A program made the position numbers and the translations under genes. Below the pieces are notes generated by a model. The model ran no database searches, was not told the origin of the DNA, and saw nothing but the letters and a program-made list of their open reading frames with translations. A stretch of DNA of 6,787 bases, taken from assembly GCA_946612405.1 (NCBI GenBank), contig CAMOEQ010000025.1, forward strand, positions 1 to 6,787, given 5' to 3'. Shown piece after piece: positions 5,104-6,787 of the stretch (position 1 is its first letter; the number at the start of each line of letters is the position of its first letter). Source of the DNA: an uncultured Erysipelotrichaceae bacterium. Lineage in GTDB: Bacteria > Bacillota_I > Bacilli_A > RFN20 > CAG-826.

Positions 5104-6780
5104 TCTTGTCTTATTTTCGAATTCTTCAAGAATCTCTTTTACTTTTATTTTTGCGCTAGTTTCATCATTTGCGCTTATTGAAGTATAAACTTTGAGTTTT
5201 GGTTCAGTACCAGATGGTCTTAAGACAACAGAACAATTGTTTTCTAAAATGAATTTAAGAACATTTGATTTTGGTAAGCCATTAAGTCCTAATGAATAAT
5301 CTTGGCATTCTAATACTTTTAATCCAGCAAATGAATCGACACCTTTGCGGTAAAGATCCATAATTGATTTCATTTTATCTTGCCCACTTGGACCACTATA
5401 TTCATAAGATTGAGTTTGATTTAGACAATAACCATATTTTTTAAAGATTTCATCTAATTTATCAAGGAGAGATAATCCTTTGGATTTATAATATGCAAAC
5501 ATCTCACAAATTAAGACCGAACCATTAACGGCGTCTTTATCACGAACATAAGTTCCACTTAAATAGCCATATGATTCTTCAAAACCAAAGATGTATCTAT
5601 CAGCTTCATTTTTGTTTTCAAGCAATTTAATTTGTTCACCAATAAATTTAAAACCGGTTAAAACATTGATGGTTTGAACTCCATAATTAGCGGCAACTCG
5701 ATCCGCTAAATCGGTTGAAACAATCGTCTTAATTAGCAATGGATTTTTTGGCATTTTCTTAAGAGCGACTCTTCTTGAACAAATATAATCCAGTAATAGA
5801 ACACCAACTTGGTTACCGGTTAATAAAACGTGTTCACCATTTTTATTTTTAATTGCAATACCAACACGGTCGCAATCTGGATCGGTTGCAAGCATTAAAT
5901 CGGCATCATATTGTTTACAATATTCTAGGCCAACTTTTAAAGCTTCTTTTATTTCTGGATTTGGATATGGACATGTTGGGAAATAACCATTTGGCATTTC
6001 TTGATCTTTAACAATGTTAACATTTGTATAACCAAGTTCGGTTAACGCTCTTTTAACAGGTTCTAAACCAGAACCATAAAGTGGCGAATAAACAATTGCG
6101 ATATTCTTATCGATCTTTTCATCACCTAAGAATGATTGTTTTTTAACTTCTTCAATAAATTTTGTTAAAACAATTGGTTTAATATATTCGACTAAGCCTT
6201 TTTCAAAAGCATCATCTAAATTCATTGATTTATAACCATCAAAGACATCGATTTTAGAAATGTAAGATAATATTTCTTTAGCGGCTTCAGTAGTGATTTG
6301 GCAACCATCGCTTCCATAGACTTTATAGCCATTATATTTTGATGGATTATGGCTAGCGGTAATCATGATGCCTGAACAGCATTTTAAATAACGTGTTGCG
6401 AATGAAAGAGCTGGAACTGGTTCAATTCTTGGATAAATATAAACTTTAATACCATTTGCAGCTAAAACTGAGGCAGCAACATTGGCAAAAACATCGGATT
6501 TAATTCTTGAATCACGAGAAATAGCAACTTTTCGATCTTCTCTTTTAAAGTTTTCGTTAATATAATTTGCTAATCCTTGAGTAGCTTTTGAAACAGTATA
6601 GACATTTAATCTATTAGTGCCCGCTCCAATGATTCCTCTTAAGCCACCAGTACCAAATTCTAAATCTTTATAAAAGGCATCGAGCTTATCTTCTTCATTC
6701 ATTGATTTGAGCTCTTTTTGCAAATCAATGTCTTGCGTGGCTTTAGAAAGCCATCGATTAAATTCTTTTGTGATTTCCAT
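5101..6780 (-). CDS. pgcA: Phosphoglucomutase/phosphomannomutase of the PgcA/PGM2 type
   Basis: This is a cytoplasmic alpha-D-phosphohexomutase of 559 residues, probably interconverting glucose-6-phosphate and glucose-1-phosphate to feed UDP-glucose-dependent wall, glycolipid or capsule synthesis; mannose phosphates are possible alternatives. All four active-site elements are present: TASHNPSKYNGYK (141-153) with the phosphoserine Ser143, the metal loop DPDCDR (300-305), the sugar-binding GFEESYGY (399-406) and the phosphate-binding RPSGTEPKLK (521-530). The early FGTGGLRG (42-49) and the length match the PgcA/PGM2 subgroup; GlmM and ManB are about 450 residues. Thus it is not the GlmM needed for UDP-GlcNAc. 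It converges on the polysaccharide operon, so co-transcription is ruled out. Only seven bases (TTTTATT in coding sense) lie upstream of the ATG in the window, so its promoter and ribosome site are not visible. The start is chosen because MEITKEFNRWLSKA is a normal N-terminus for the family. Confidence 0.94.
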   Translation of the reverse strand: MEITKEFNRWLSKATQDIDLQKELKSMNEEDKLDAFYKDLEFGTGGLRGIIGAGTNRLNVYTVSKATQGLANYINENFKREDRKVAISRDSRIKSDVFANVAASVLAANGIKVYIYPRIEPVPALSFATRYLKCCSGIMITASHNPSKYNGYKVYGSDGCQITTEAAKEILSYISKIDVFDGYKSMNLDDAFEKGLVEYIKPIVLTKFIEEVKKQSFLGDEKIDKNIAIVYSPLYGSGLEPVKRALTELGYTNVNIVKDQEMPNGYFPTCPYPNPEIKEALKVGLEYCKQYDADLMLATDPDCDRVGIAIKNKNGEHVLLTGNQVGVLLLDYICSRRVALKKMPKNPLLIKTIVSTDLADRVAANYGVQTINVLTGFKFIGEQIKLLENKNEADRYIFGFEESYGYLSGTYVRDKDAVNGSVLICEMFAYYKSKGLSLLDKLDEIFKKYGYCLNQTQSYEYSGPSGQDKMKSIMDLYRKGVDSFAGLKVLECQDYSLGLNGLPKSNVLKFILENNCSVVLRPSGTEPKLKVYTSISANDETSAKIKVKEILEEFENKTR

Positions 6781-6787
6781 AATAAAA

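Noticed and set aside
1..6787. CRISPR arrays, tRNA or rRNA genes, insertion sequences, riboswitches
   Set aside because: I saw no repeat-spacer pattern, cloverleaf, transposase or long inverted repeat. The only non-coding gaps are 92 bp or shorter, too little for most structured leaders.

Overview
The window is AT-rich, about one third G+C by eye. It has short, coupled gene junctions, AGGAGG-type ribosome sites and hairpin-plus-T terminators, which together suggest a low-GC Firmicute/Bacillota, possibly an Erysipelotrichales- or RF39/Tenericutes-like lineage. Every tryptophan codon I checked is TGG and no reading frame is broken by TGA, so the reassigned Mycoplasma code is unlikely. The exact taxon cannot be read from this sequence.

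The whole window is surface-polysaccharide chemistry. On the left (1-1526, + strand) is the 3' end of a polyprenyl-phosphate sugar-1-phosphate transferase, the enzyme that starts a lipid-linked repeat unit. It overlaps by one base with a GT4-family glycosyltransferase. A 92-bp gap (1527-1618) follows, holding a hairpin terminator, a plausible promoter and a 15-bp palindrome over the -10 element.

A tightly coupled three-gene unit (1619-5072, + strand) encodes what looks like the complete route from UDP-GlcNAc to UDP-N-acetyl-L-fucosamine: a CapE/FnlA/WbjB-type 4,6-dehydratase/5-epimerase, a CapG/FnlC/WbjD-type 2-epimerase and a CapF/FnlB/WbjC-type reductase/3-epimerase with a C-terminal cupin. 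The order is E-G-F. A strong, probably bidirectional terminator (5077-5103) separates this unit from a convergent gene for a PgcA/PGM2-type phosphohexomutase (5101-6780, - strand), which probably supplies glucose-1-phosphate for sugar nucleotides.

The most unusual feature is the dehydratase. Its first 55 or so residues form an XRE-like helix-turn-helix DNA-binding domain joined in frame to an otherwise full-length CapE enzyme. This suggests, but does not prove, an enzyme that also regulates its own operon. The palindrome at the promoter and an internal ribosome site that could yield a helix-turn-helix-free enzyme make that idea testable.
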